Shown in pieces: positions 8,612 through 16,481 of a stretch of 64,000 bases of DNA (positions are counted from its first letter, which is position 1; each line of letters opens with the position of its first letter). The stretch comes from Micrococcales bacterium (lineage in GTDB: Bacteria > Actinomycetota > Actinomycetes > S36-B12 > UBA10799). The position numbers and the translations under genes were made by a program. The stretch spans positions 124,001 to 188,000 of the forward strand of contig JADJCR010000004.1 of assembly GCA_016703125.1 (NCBI GenBank), in the 5' to 3' direction. Under the pieces are notes generated by a model. The model was not told the DNA's origin. It saw only the letters and a list, made by a program, of their open reading frames with translations, and ran no database searches.

Positions 8612-8669
8612 GAGCGGACGTCCGGGGCGCTCCCGCGCGCGGTGCGCAGCGCATGCCGGACGTCCGCTC
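8612..8669. repeat. Perfect 14-base-arm inverted repeat
   Basis: GAGCGGACGTCCGG at 8612-8625 pairs perfectly with 8656-8669 around a 30-base loop that itself contains short GC palindromes. It lies 87 bases upstream of the glycosidase start. It could terminate readthrough from the aldolase gene or act as a structured leader. Confidence 0.7.
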
Positions 8670-8678
8670 GCTGACTGA

Positions 8679-8726
8679 AGCGGGGAGACACCCCACCGGT
8701 GCGTCTCGCGCGCTCCCCCTTGGACC
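8679..8726 (+). repeat. Dispersed repeat, diverged copy
   Basis: A degenerate copy of the family: GGGGAG at 8682-8687 and CTCCCC at 8713-8718 form the stem, with CCACCGGTGCGT in the loop matching the ACCGGTGCGT of the copy at 8765. Confidence 0.55.
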
Positions 8727-8764
8727 GGCCGCCGCACCCCGCCAACTCCAGAGGGGAGAGATCC

Positions 8765-8836
8765 GTACAGGCGGGAGCGATCCAACCGGTGCGTTTCGCT
8801 CCCGGTAGAGGTAACTCTCCCGCCTTGAACTGGACC
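8765..8836 (+). repeat. Dispersed repeat, full copy
   Basis: Begins GTACAGGCGGGAG and ends CTCCCGCCTTGAACTGGACC. GGGAGCGA (8773-8780) pairs perfectly with TCGCTCCC (8796-8803). Almost the whole unit aligns with the reverse complement of the three copies at 52.4-52.8 kb. Confidence 0.8.
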
Positions 8837-8866
8837 GCCACCGCCGACGACGCGCGCTGGCTGAAG

Positions 8867-8915
8867 CCCGGGAGCGATCCAACCGGTGGGCAACTCTCCC
8901 GCCTTGAACTGGACC
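8867..8915 (+). repeat. Dispersed repeat, internally deleted copy
   Basis: Same left end (GGGAGCGATCCAACCGGTG) and right end as the copy at 8765, but the middle stem arm is missing. Confidence 0.7.
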
Positions 8916-8944
8916 CGGCGGGCGAGCACGCCCAAGGCCGCGCC

Positions 8945-9904
8945 TCAGGCCTCCGGAGCCTCGAATTTCTTGGTGCGCTGCATGCCTGCCGCACGACCCT
9001 TGGCGGAGATGACCAGCGCCATCTTGCGGGACGCCTCGTCGATCATCTCGTCGCCGAGCATGACCGCACCCATGGCGCCACCCTCCGCGGAGGTGTAGTA
9101 CTCGTAGGCGTCAAGGATCAGTTCCGCGTGGTCGTAGTCGTCCTGGCGGGGGCTGAACACCTCGTTGGCGGCCTCCACCTGGCCGGGGTGCAGCACCCAC
9201 TTGCCGTCGAATCCCAGGGCAGCGCTGCGACCGGCGACACGCTTGTATCCCTCGACATCCTTGATCTGCAGGTACGGGCCGTCGATGGCCTGCTTGTCGT
9301 GTGCGCGCGCCGCCATGAGGATGCTCATGAGGATGTGGTGGTAGGCGTCACCCACGTCATAGCCCGGGGGCTGCTCACCCACGACGAGCGACTTCATGTT
9401 GATGCTGGCCATGAAATCCGCGGGCCCGAAGATGATGGTCTCCACGCGGGGGCTGGCGGTGGCGATCTTGTCCACGTTGAGCAACCCGAGGGCGTTCTCG
9501 ATCTGGGCCTCGATGCCGATGCGGCCCACCTCGAAACCGTTGGCCTTCTCGATCTGGGTCAGCAGCATGTCCAGCGCCACGATCTGCTCGGGCGTCTGCA
9601 CCTTCGGCAGCATGATGCAGTCGAGGTTCTGGCCGGCTCCCTCGACCACCTCGATGACGTCGGCGTAGGTCCAGTGGGTGGTCCAGTCGTTGACACGGAC
9701 GACGCGCACCTTGTCCCCATAGCCGCCTTCGTTCAGCGCGGCCACGATGTTCTTGCGGGCGTCGGGCTTGGCGATGGGGGCGACGGCATCCTCAATGTCC
9801 ATGAAGACCTGATCGGCTGGCAGGCCCTTGGCCTTCTCCAGCATCTTCGGGCTGCTCCCGGGCACGGCCAGGTTGGAACGTCGGCTGCGAAGGGTTTCAG
9901 TCAT
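8945..9904 (-). CDS. HpcH/HpaI aldolase/citrate-lyase-type CoA lyase
   Basis: A 319-residue TIM-barrel enzyme of the CitE/malyl-CoA lyase superfamily. Recognisable parts: RRSNLAVPGSSPKMLEKA (CoA-binding start), DIEDAVAP (acidic metal ligand), LPKVQTPEQI, EAQIENALG (second metal-binding Glu) and FGPADFMAS. The actinobacterial members most like this cleave L-malyl-CoA or beta-methylmalyl-CoA, or act as malyl-CoA thioesterase; I cannot separate these. The ATG at 9904 has no Shine-Dalgarno and follows a leaderless -10 box, so the longer frame upstream is not used. Confidence 0.82.
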   Translation of the reverse strand: MTETLRSRRSNLAVPGSSPKMLEKAKGLPADQVFMDIEDAVAPIAKPDARKNIVAALNEGGYGDKVRVVRVNDWTTHWTYADVIEVVEGAGQNLDCIMLPKVQTPEQIVALDMLLTQIEKANGFEVGRIGIEAQIENALGLLNVDKIATASPRVETIIFGPADFMASINMKSLVVGEQPPGYDVGDAYHHILMSILMAARAHDKQAIDGPYLQIKDVEGYKRVAGRSAALGFDGKWVLHPGQVEAANEVFSPRQDDYDHAELILDAYEYYTSAEGGAMGAVMLGDEMIDEASRKMALVISAKGRAAGMQRTKKFEAPEA

Positions 9905-9910
9905 GCTTCG

Positions 9911-9916
9911 ACCATA
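9911..9916 (-). promoter_or_regulatory. Leaderless -10 box, aldolase gene
   Basis: TATGGT on the minus strand, 6 bases before the ATG at 9904. Confidence 0.5.
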
Positions 9917-9939
9917 ACCAGCGGTCCGCACGGCCGGTT

Positions 9940-10824
9940 TCACACCCCCGATTCGGGCATCTGCGGCGAACTGCCCCGCACAACCACCACCAACCCGAGG
10001 AGCATGACGGCCAGGCCCACCACCAGCGACCAGCCGACGGACTGCCCGAGGAACAGCGCCGCGAGGATCGTGGCGCCCGGGGCCTCGAACAGGATGGCGG
10101 TGCTCACCACCGTGGCGGATGTCCGGTGCACGACCGCGTTCATCGCGGAGTGCCCGCCGATCTGTGCCACGAGCGTGATGGCCAGGATGAGCAGCCAGTC
10201 ACGCGGTGCGTAACCGAGCAGGGGCACGGTCGCGATCAGACAGACCCCGAGCAACGCCACAGCCGACACCCCGTAGACCGCGCTGGTATAGGAACCGAGG
10301 TCGGTGTCGGCGCGCAGTCGTTCACCGAACGTCACGTATAGCGCCGCCAGCATCGAGGCCACCAGCGCCAGGCCGATCCCGATCCAGGCGGACCGGTCCA
10401 GCCGCCCTCCGGCACCGGTGAGCACGAGCACCCCGACGATGCTCACCCCGATGCCCCACCAGACCATCCGGGCGGGCCGCACCCCGGTGAGGCGGGCGAT
10501 GAGGGCCGACCACACCGGCTGCGTGGAGATCATCGCGGTGGACAGCGCCACGCTCGTGAACCGCAGACTCGGGATCCAGGTCGCGAAGTGGGCCGCGAGG
10601 GCGACGCCGGGGGCGATCGTGCCGCCCGCCCCGGCGGGCAGGCGGATCCGCCGCGAGGTCACCAGCATCCATCCGGCCGTCAGTCCCGCCGCCAGCAGGC
10701 AGCGGTACATCGCGATCGCCAGGGAGGGCGCGTCGCAGGCCGCGATCAGAGGTGCGGACGCGCTGACGCACACCACCGCGAGGGCCAGCAGCAGCCCGTC
10801 GCGAGCCGATATGGAGGCGCTCAG
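9940..10824 (-). CDS. EamA/DMT family transporter
   Basis: An integral membrane protein of about 294 residues with ten hydrophobic helices in two EamA halves; the second half ends in FEAPGATILAALFLGQSVGW, the usual position of the conserved Glu-Pro region of DMT exporters. The substrate is unknown (amino-acid or metabolite export is typical). No ATG, GTG or TTG is placed suitably: the first helix begins right after the lipoprotein stop, and the best fit is a CTG at 10824 overlapping that stop as CTGA. The start is therefore uncertain and the gene is probably translated by coupling. Confidence 0.75.
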   Translation of the reverse strand: MSASISARDGLLLALAVVCVSASAPLIAACDAPSLAIAMYRCLLAAGLTAGWMLVTSRRIRLPAGAGGTIAPGVALAAHFATWIPSLRFTSVALSTAMISTQPVWSALIARLTGVRPARMVWWGIGVSIVGVLVLTGAGGRLDRSAWIGIGLALVASMLAALYVTFGERLRADTDLGSYTSAVYGVSAVALLGVCLIATVPLLGYAPRDWLLILAITLVAQIGGHSAMNAVVHRTSATVVSTAILFEAPGATILAALFLGQSVGWSLVVGLAVMLLGLVVVVRGSSPQMPESGV

Positions 10825-11570
10825 GCCAGGTCCGCCAGGCTGATGGTCTGCTTCTTCGGCGGGGCCGTGATCTCGACCTTCTTGTCCCACTGCGTGAAGT
10901 CGATCTGGCTGGCCTCGGGCTGGTCCGGCGAACTGGTCAGCAGCAACGGGTACGGTTTGCCGGTCGTCGCCACCCACAAGGTGCCGATGGACGCCGTGAT
11001 GGGCACCGCGGGTTGGTTCTGCGCCACGCCCACGTCACCCACCTGCGCGGACTCGTCGAGACGCAGGAACTGGTTGATCAACGGTCGCAGGGTGCTCGTC
11101 TGCTTGAACGAGGCGAGTTTGGGGTTGCTGAGTTCGCCGGCCACCCATTTGTCGCCGATCTCCTTGGCCTTCTTGGCGTTGAACGCCTGCGTCCAATAGG
11201 CCTCGTCGGCCTTGATGTAGATGACCCCATCGACCGCCCGCGTTTTGAGGACCGTCTCCCCGGCCGAACGCGTACCCTCACTGGCATCCTTGGTCGCCAC
11301 GAGGTCCAGCGAGGCCTGCGGGCTCGCCCCGACGATGTGGACGCTGCGCGCGGAAAGGGCCGCCTTGTTCGCGCGGTCGAGGATCTTCTGCGGCTCGAGC
11401 GTCTCGACGCCGTTCGGCTTGCCGGCGGGTTCGACCGGCCCGGACGGCGATGCCGACGCGGTCTGCGACACTGCCGGGGAGGCCGACTGCTCCGCACCGG
11501 AGTCCGAGCCGGAGCACCCCGCCGCGGTCGCCAGGACCAGGATCCCCGCTGTCATGAATGCCACGCGCAT
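10821..11570 (-). CDS. LprG/LppX-type secreted lipoprotein
   Basis: A 249-residue lipoprotein. The signal peptide MRVAFMTAGILVLATAAGC ends in a lipobox Cys at residue 19 and is followed by a Ser/Ala-rich linker. The body (ILDRANKAALSARSVHIVG, then DGVIYIKADEAYWTQ) matches the LppX_LprAFG fold, a hydrophobic-pocket domain that carries glycolipids across the envelope in mycobacteria. The ligand here is unknown. An ATG at 11600 would add ten residues. The downstream EamA transporter overlaps its stop codon, hinting at shared work in lipid or envelope traffic. Confidence 0.78.
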   Translation of the reverse strand: MRVAFMTAGILVLATAAGCSGSDSGAEQSASPAVSQTASASPSGPVEPAGKPNGVETLEPQKILDRANKAALSARSVHIVGASPQASLDLVATKDASEGTRSAGETVLKTRAVDGVIYIKADEAYWTQAFNAKKAKEIGDKWVAGELSNPKLASFKQTSTLRPLINQFLRLDESAQVGDVGVAQNQPAVPITASIGTLWVATTGKPYPLLLTSSPDQPEASQIDFTQWDKKVEITAPPKKQTISLADLA

Positions 11571-11662
11571 CGCGTTGCCCGCTTCCGTCGTCCCGGTCAT
11601 TGTCGCTGACACGCTATCCGACGTCCCTGAGGAATGCCCGTGACCACCCCGGGCCGGGACGG

Positions 11663-11668
11663 TAGCCT
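11663..11668 (+). promoter_or_regulatory. Leaderless -10 box, MgtE-N/CBS gene
   Basis: TAGCCT, then 6 bases to the GTG at 11675. Confidence 0.5.
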
Positions 11669-11674
11669 GCGGAC

Positions 11675-12919
11675 GTGACGGTGACACGCGCGTTCATCGC
11701 CCGGCTGCACGGATCCGCGGTCTTCGATCCCAACGGTGAGCAGCTGGGCAAGGTCCGCGACTTCGTCGTCATCCTCCGCCACGGCGCACAGCCGCCCCGG
11801 GTCGTCGGGCTGGTGGTGGAGGTCGGCGCACGCCGGCGCATCTTCCTGCCCATCACCCGCGTCACGAAGTTCGATGCGGGTCAGATCGTGTCCACGGGCG
11901 TGCTGGACCTGCGGCGGTTCAAGCTGCGCCCCGGGGAGACGCTGGCCGTCGGGGAACTCTTCGACCGCACCGTGGAGATGCGCGACACCGGCGAGCGCGT
12001 CAAGATCCTGGATCTGGCGATGCAGCAGAACGCGCGCCGGGACTGGGAGATCGCCCAGGCCTACGTGCGCGGCGGCCGAGGCCTGACCCGCCGGGGTCAG
12101 ACCCGCGTCGTGCCGTGGCGGGAACTCACCGGGCTCAGCGTCTCCGAACCCGACCAGGCGACCGAGACCATGCTGGAGTCGCTGGCCGACATGCGCCCGG
12201 CCGATGTCGCCAGCGTGCTGCACGACCTGCCGGAGAAGCGCCGCCTGGAGATCGCCCGCGCGCTCGACGACGAGCGCCTCGCCGACGTGCTCGAGGAGAT
12301 GGCCGAGCACGATGCAGTGCAGATCATGAGCGCTCTGGAGTCCGAGCGGGCCGCCGACGTCCTCGAGGAAATGGACCCCGACGACGCGGTCGACCTGCTC
12401 AGCGACCTGAGCCCGGAGCAGGCCCGCCAACTCCTGGAACTCGTCGAGCCCGAGGACGCCGAGGACCTGCGCCGCCTTCTCAGCTACGACGAGTTGTCCG
12501 CCGGCGGCATGATGAGCCCGGATCCGGTGATCGTGGGGGCCGACGCGACGGTGGCCGAGGCCCTCGCGCAGATCCGCAACCCCGACCTCTCCCCCGCTCT
12601 GGCCTCGCAGGTCTACGTCGTGCGTCCGCCCATGCAGACGCCCACGGGCAAGTTCCTCGGGGTGGTGCACTGGCAGCGCCTGCTGCGCGAGCCACCCAGC
12701 GACCTGGTCTCCCGAGTCATCGACAAGGACCTGGCGGCACTGCCCCCCGAGACCCCGCTGGCCACGGTCACCCGATATTTCGCCGCCTACAACCTGGTGG
12801 CCGTCCCGATCGTCGACCCCAACGGTCACCTGCTGGGCGCGGTCACCGTTGACGACCTGCTCGATCACCTCCTCGGCGACAACTGGCGCGAGGAGTCGAC
12901 GGGGGTGGCCGATGCCTGA
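11675..12919 (+). CDS. MgtE N-terminal/CBS domain protein without membrane part
   Basis: A 414-residue soluble protein. An N-terminal PRC-barrel-like region (HGSAVFDPNGEQLGKVRDFVV) is followed by an MgtE_N superhelix rich in repeats (ADVLEEMAEHDAVQIMSAL, then ADVLEEMDPDDAVDLLSDL) and two CBS units starting near SAGGMMSPDPV. These are the cytosolic Mg2+-sensing parts of the MgtE channel, but the five-helix pore is absent, as in the Rv1232c family. It may therefore sense Mg2+ or nucleotide for a partner. The next gene, a DUF1003 membrane protein, overlaps its end by eight bases and is the obvious partner. Confidence 0.85.
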   Translation: MTVTRAFIARLHGSAVFDPNGEQLGKVRDFVVILRHGAQPPRVVGLVVEVGARRRIFLPITRVTKFDAGQIVSTGVLDLRRFKLRPGETLAVGELFDRTVEMRDTGERVKILDLAMQQNARRDWEIAQAYVRGGRGLTRRGQTRVVPWRELTGLSVSEPDQATETMLESLADMRPADVASVLHDLPEKRRLEIARALDDERLADVLEEMAEHDAVQIMSALESERAADVLEEMDPDDAVDLLSDLSPEQARQLLELVEPEDAEDLRRLLSYDELSAGGMMSPDPVIVGADATVAEALAQIRNPDLSPALASQVYVVRPPMQTPTGKFLGVVHWQRLLREPPSDLVSRVIDKDLAALPPETPLATVTRYFAAYNLVAVPIVDPNGHLLGAVTVDDLLDHLLGDNWREESTGVADA

Positions 12920-13385
12920 GCGCAGCAGCCTGGAGCAACCGGCGCGGGGCAGGCCGTCCATCCGGCCCACGGTCCAGCCGGAGACCTTCGGCAAGATCTC
13001 CGAGCGGGTCGCGCGGTTCCTCGGTTCGTGGCGGTTCATCGCGTGGATGACCCTCATGATCGTGGCGTGGGTGGTCTACAACATCATCGCCGGCAACCCG
13101 GTCGACCCGTACCCCTTCATCTTCCTGACCTTGCTGCTGAGCCTGCAGGCGTCCTACGCCGCCCCGCTGATCCTGCTGGCCCAGAACCGTCAGGACGACC
13201 GCGACCGGGTCCAGATCAAGGAGGATCGCGACCGCACCGAGCGCCTCATCGCCGACACCGAGTACCTGGCACGCGAGATCGCCGCGCTGCGGATCGGCCT
13301 CGGCGATGTCGTGACCCGCGACTACCTCCGGCGGGAACTCCGCGCGCTGATGGACGAACTCGAGCGCGACGACGGCGGCTTCTGA
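12912..13385 (+). CDS. DUF1003 membrane protein
   Basis: A 157-residue protein with two transmembrane helices (about 45-64 and 76-98; FIAWMTLMIVAWVVYNII and FIFLTLLLSLQASYAAP) followed by a long charged helix with NRQDDRDRVQIKEDRDRTER, the hallmark of DUF1003. The family role is unknown. The ATG at 12912 lies inside the upstream MgtE-N gene, so the two are co-translated and probably form one complex. Confidence 0.88.
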   Translation: MPERSSLEQPARGRPSIRPTVQPETFGKISERVARFLGSWRFIAWMTLMIVAWVVYNIIAGNPVDPYPFIFLTLLLSLQASYAAPLILLAQNRQDDRDRVQIKEDRDRTERLIADTEYLAREIAALRIGLGDVVTRDYLRRELRALMDELERDDGGF

Positions 13386-13424
13386 CCGGCCACGCACCCG
13401 GTCAGGCCCCTGAGGCCACCGACG

Positions 13425-13430
13425 TACGAT
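13425..13430 (+). promoter_or_regulatory. Leaderless -10 box, mrp
   Basis: TACGAT, then 6 bases to the ATG at 13437. Confidence 0.5.
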
Positions 13431-13436
13431 GGCGCC

Positions 13437-14567
13437 ATGCCCACTGTTGAGGCCATCACTATTGCGCTGGCCACCGTCGAGGATCCCGAGATCCGCAGAC
13501 CCATCACCGATCTGGGGATGGTGAAGTCGGTGACGCTCGACGACGCGGGGGTCGCTCACGTCGAGGTGTACCTGACCATTGCCGCCTGCCCCATGCAGAA
13601 CACGATCGCCGACCGGGTGCGGGCAGCTGTGGCCGCAGTGCCCGGGGTGACCGGGGTCGACCTCACCTTCGACGTGATGGACGAACAGCAACGCAAGAAC
13701 CTGCGCGAGACGTTGCAGGGACCGCAGAAGGACAACCCCTTCAACCGGCCCGGGAACCTGACGAAGATCATCGCGGTGGCCTCCGGCAAGGGCGGCGTCG
13801 GCAAGAGTTCCGTGACGGCCAACCTCGCGGTGCAACTGGCGGCCACGGGCAACAGGGTCGGTCTCATCGACGCAGACATCTACGGCCATTCGATCCCGCG
13901 CATGCTGGGCGTGACAGCACCCCCCACCGTGGTGGAGGGCATGCTGCTGCCCCCGCAGACCTATGGAGTGGCCAGCATCTCGGTACTCCCGTTCAAGTCC
14001 GGGGGCAACAGCCAGGCCGTGGCCTTCCGGGGACCCATGCTGCACCGGGCGCTGAACCAGTTCCTCACCGACGTCTACTGGGGGGACCTCGACTGGCTGC
14101 TGCTCGACCTGCCGCCCGGTACCGGTGACGTGGCGATCTCCGTGGCACAACTGCTGCCCCACGTGGAGATCCTCGTGGTCACCACCCCGCAGGTTGCCGC
14201 GGCCGAGGTGACAGTGCGTGCAGGCATGCTCAGCGAATACACCAATCAGCGCGTGATGGGCGTCGTGGAGAACATGAGCGCCTTCCCCTGCCCGCACTGT
14301 GGGGAGCCGATGGACCTGTTCGGTGCCGGTGGCGGCGAGATCGTCTCCAAACAACTCAGTGCGACTCTCGGCACCGACGTCCCGCTGCTGGGGAAGATCC
14401 CCTTCGACGTGCGCCTGCGGGAGGGCGGGGACCAAGGCCGGCCCCTGGTACTCGATGTGCCCGACGCCCCCGCGTCGGTCGCCATCCGGGCGATCGCCGA
14501 GCGCTTCGTCGCAAAGCCGCGGGGACTGGCCGGCCTCAACCTCGGGATCTCACCGGTCGGCCGCTGA
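13437..14567 (+). CDS. mrp: Mrp/ApbC-type iron-sulfur carrier ATPase
   Basis: A 376-residue P-loop ATPase that carries Fe-S clusters to apoproteins. The N-terminal MIP18/DUF59 domain (residues 1-95, with ITDLGMVKSV and a Cys in IAACPMQN) is followed by the deviant Walker A GKGGVGKSS (117-125), DADIYGHS, DLPPGTGDV and the cluster-binding pair in FPCPHCGE near residue 285. Length and order are those of actinobacterial Mrp. It is convergent with tatB. Confidence 0.93.
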   Translation: MPTVEAITIALATVEDPEIRRPITDLGMVKSVTLDDAGVAHVEVYLTIAACPMQNTIADRVRAAVAAVPGVTGVDLTFDVMDEQQRKNLRETLQGPQKDNPFNRPGNLTKIIAVASGKGGVGKSSVTANLAVQLAATGNRVGLIDADIYGHSIPRMLGVTAPPTVVEGMLLPPQTYGVASISVLPFKSGGNSQAVAFRGPMLHRALNQFLTDVYWGDLDWLLLDLPPGTGDVAISVAQLLPHVEILVVTTPQVAAAEVTVRAGMLSEYTNQRVMGVVENMSAFPCPHCGEPMDLFGAGGGEIVSKQLSATLGTDVPLLGKIPFDVRLREGGDQGRPLVLDVPDAPASVAIRAIAERFVAKPRGLAGLNLGISPVGR

Positions 14568-14580
14568 CCACTGCGCCGAC

Positions 14581-14892
14581 TCAGGTCGCGTTGGGGTCGA
14601 TCGGGGGCGAGGCCGACGGCGCTGCGGACGGCTTCGGTGCCTCCGCGGGTTCGGCCAGCGAGGACAGCATCCGCTTGGGGTGCAGATCAGCCAGACCCTG
14701 CAGGTCGCGCGTCATGTCGTCCATGTCGACCGACTCGGAGATCTGCGAGCGCGCTTGCGTCAGGGTCTCCCGAGTCCGGTTGACGAACCGGCCGGCACTG
14801 GCCGCCGCCCCCGGCAGGCGATCCGGCCCGAAGACCAGCAGGGCGAGCAGCCCGAGGACGAGTAACTCGCCCAGGCCGATGTCGAACACCAT
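14581..14892 (-). CDS. tatB: Sec-independent translocase subunit TatB
   Basis: A 103-residue protein with one N-terminal transmembrane helix (LGELLVLGLLALLVFGPDRLP), the Phe-Gly-Pro hinge of the TatA/B family, and an amphipathic helix, then a disordered Pro/Ala-rich tail. The extra helix and its place beside htrA point to TatB over TatA. It works in the inner membrane to receive folded Tat substrates. The -10 box TAGTCT (14896-14901) lies 6 bases before the second codon, a GTG at 14889, so the true start may be that GTG on a leaderless mRNA. Confidence 0.88.
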   Translation of the reverse strand: MVFDIGLGELLVLGLLALLVFGPDRLPGAAASAGRFVNRTRETLTQARSQISESVDMDDMTRDLQGLADLHPKRMLSSLAEPAEAPKPSAAPSASPPIDPNAT

Positions 14893-14895
14893 CCC

Positions 14896-14901
14896 AGACT
14901 A
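14896..14901 (-). promoter_or_regulatory. Leaderless -10 box, tatB
   Basis: TAGTCT on the minus strand; 6 bases separate it from the GTG second codon (14889). Confidence 0.4.
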
Positions 14902-14903
14902 CG

Positions 14904-16268
14904 TCAGCGCTGGCCGAGCGTGACCTCGATCTCGTCGCCGTTGTCCAGGGTCAGCGTGATCCGGTCGCCGGGGGCGTTCTGCCGGATGTCCGTGATGAGG
15001 CCCACCGCATCGTCGACCCGCTTGCCATCCAGCGCCACGATGACATCGCCGGCCTTGATCCCTGCCTCCTCGGCAGGACCACCGGGGGTCACCGACTGCA
15101 CGCTTGCACCTTGCCCGGTGTAGGAGAAGTCGATCGTCGCGCCGATGACCGGGGTCGCGGCCGTGCCGGTCTTGATGAGCTCCTGCGCGATGCGGTTGGC
15201 CGTGTTGATCGGGATGGCAAAGCCGAGGCCGATGCTGCCCGCCTGGCCGCCACTGCTGGAGTTCAGGGAGGCGATGGCGGAGTTGACCCCGATCACCTGC
15301 CCCTCGGCATTGACCAGGGGGCCACCGGAGTTGCCCGGGTTGATCGGCGCATCGGTCTGGATGGCGCTGATGAACGAGGTCTCACTGCCGTCGGCTCCGC
15401 CAGCGGTGACGGGCCGATCGAGCGCACTGACGATCCCGCTGGTGACCGTTCCCTCCAGACCCAGCGGCGACCCGACCGCGATCGACTGGTCGCCCACCTG
15501 CACACTCTCGGAGTCGCCGATCGTCGCGGGGGTCAGTCCGGTCGTATCGACCTTGACAACGGCGAGGTCGTAGTCGGCGTTGCGTCCGACGAGGTCGCCG
15601 GTCAGTCGCGTCCCGTCCTGGAGAACGACGTCGATCGTCCCCCCGTTGGCGGCCGCCTCGATCACGTGGTTGTTCGTGAGGATGTAGCCGTCCTGGCTGA
15701 GGATGAAGCCCGAACCCGAACCCGCCTGGCCGTTTCCGCTGACCTCGAGGGAGACCACGCTGGGCAGCACCTTCTGGGCGATGGCTGCGATCGATCCGTC
15801 GGCACGCACCGACAGGGCCTGCGGGTCGCTGGGCGCGGTGACCGTGACCGCGGAGGAACTCTGGTTGCTCCGGGCCAGTTCGTATCCGACGGCACCGCCC
15901 CCCACACCGGCGAGCAGGCCAGCAAGTGCGGCGATCGCGATGACCTTGCCCACACCGCCCGGCTTGGCGGGTGGCAGTTCGGCTTCAGTGGTCACGCCGG
16001 GGGGCGGTGGCAGATACCCGTCGGCACCGGGCGTCGGCCAGGCCCGGGTGGGCTGCTGCTGGCTGTAGTCGTAGCCCTGGTACGCCGGGTACGCCGCGGT
16101 CTGCTGCGCATCCGGGTCGGGGACCTGGGTGCCCTGGTCGGGAGCCGGCCACGCATACGGATCGGGTCCGGCAGACTGCGGCGCGGCATAGGTCTGCCCG
16201 TCGGTCTGCTGCGCAGCACCCACCTGCGACGGCGGCGAGCCGTCCGGCGGCACCTCGTCCTGAGACAT
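14904..16268 (-). CDS. htrA: Membrane-anchored HtrA/DegP-type serine protease
   Basis: A 454-residue periplasm-facing protease. The order is a Pro/Gln/Tyr-rich cytoplasmic tail (1-105), a single transmembrane helix (about 108-132), a trypsin-like domain with His201 (LTNNHVI), Asp234 (DYDLAVV) and Ser314 (PGNSGGPL), and a PDZ domain (SVTPGGPAEEAGIKAGDVI). It degrades or refolds damaged exported proteins. The ATG at 16268 has GAGGAG seven bases upstream. In mycobacteria the gene sits after sigE-rseA; here neither is present and the methyltransferase gene follows directly and divergently. Confidence 0.93.
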   Translation of the reverse strand: MSQDEVPPDGSPPSQVGAAQQTDGQTYAAPQSAGPDPYAWPAPDQGTQVPDPDAQQTAAYPAYQGYDYSQQQPTRAWPTPGADGYLPPPPGVTTEAELPPAKPGGVGKVIAIAALAGLLAGVGGGAVGYELARSNQSSSAVTVTAPSDPQALSVRADGSIAAIAQKVLPSVVSLEVSGNGQAGSGSGFILSQDGYILTNNHVIEAAANGGTIDVVLQDGTRLTGDLVGRNADYDLAVVKVDTTGLTPATIGDSESVQVGDQSIAVGSPLGLEGTVTSGIVSALDRPVTAGGADGSETSFISAIQTDAPINPGNSGGPLVNAEGQVIGVNSAIASLNSSSGGQAGSIGLGFAIPINTANRIAQELIKTGTAATPVIGATIDFSYTGQGASVQSVTPGGPAEEAGIKAGDVIVALDGKRVDDAVGLITDIRQNAPGDRITLTLDNGDEIEVTLGQR

Positions 16269-16469
16269 CTGCGACTCCTCATGGTTCACGACTGAACTCA
16301 CCGTAACTCTCCCTCGTACACGCCACTGCCCTCAGGATGCGCCGCCGTCTGCGAAGGCCGCCAGACAGTCGCGGTTCGGGCCTTGTCAGTGACGTGTAAG
16401 ACCGGGGCTCCCGACCGTCGCATGGGGCGAATTCCGGCGGTGGCCACCCGCAGCGGACTGCCTGGACGG

Positions 16470-16475
16470 TACTGT
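16470..16475 (+). promoter_or_regulatory. Leaderless -10 box, methyltransferase
   Basis: TACTGT, then 6 bases to the ATG at 16482. Confidence 0.5.
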
Positions 16476-16481
16476 CGCACC

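Larger units (their letters stand above)
8526..8944. other. Non-coding gap with hairpins and degenerate repeats
   Basis: This stretch lies between the aldolase gene and the glycosidase gene, both on the minus strand. No credible gene is visible. It holds a long perfect hairpin (8612-8669) and three related copies of a dispersed repeat (8679-8726, 8765-8836, 8867-8915). A 23-base stretch at 8813-8835 recurs exactly at 8892-8914. Confidence 0.8.
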
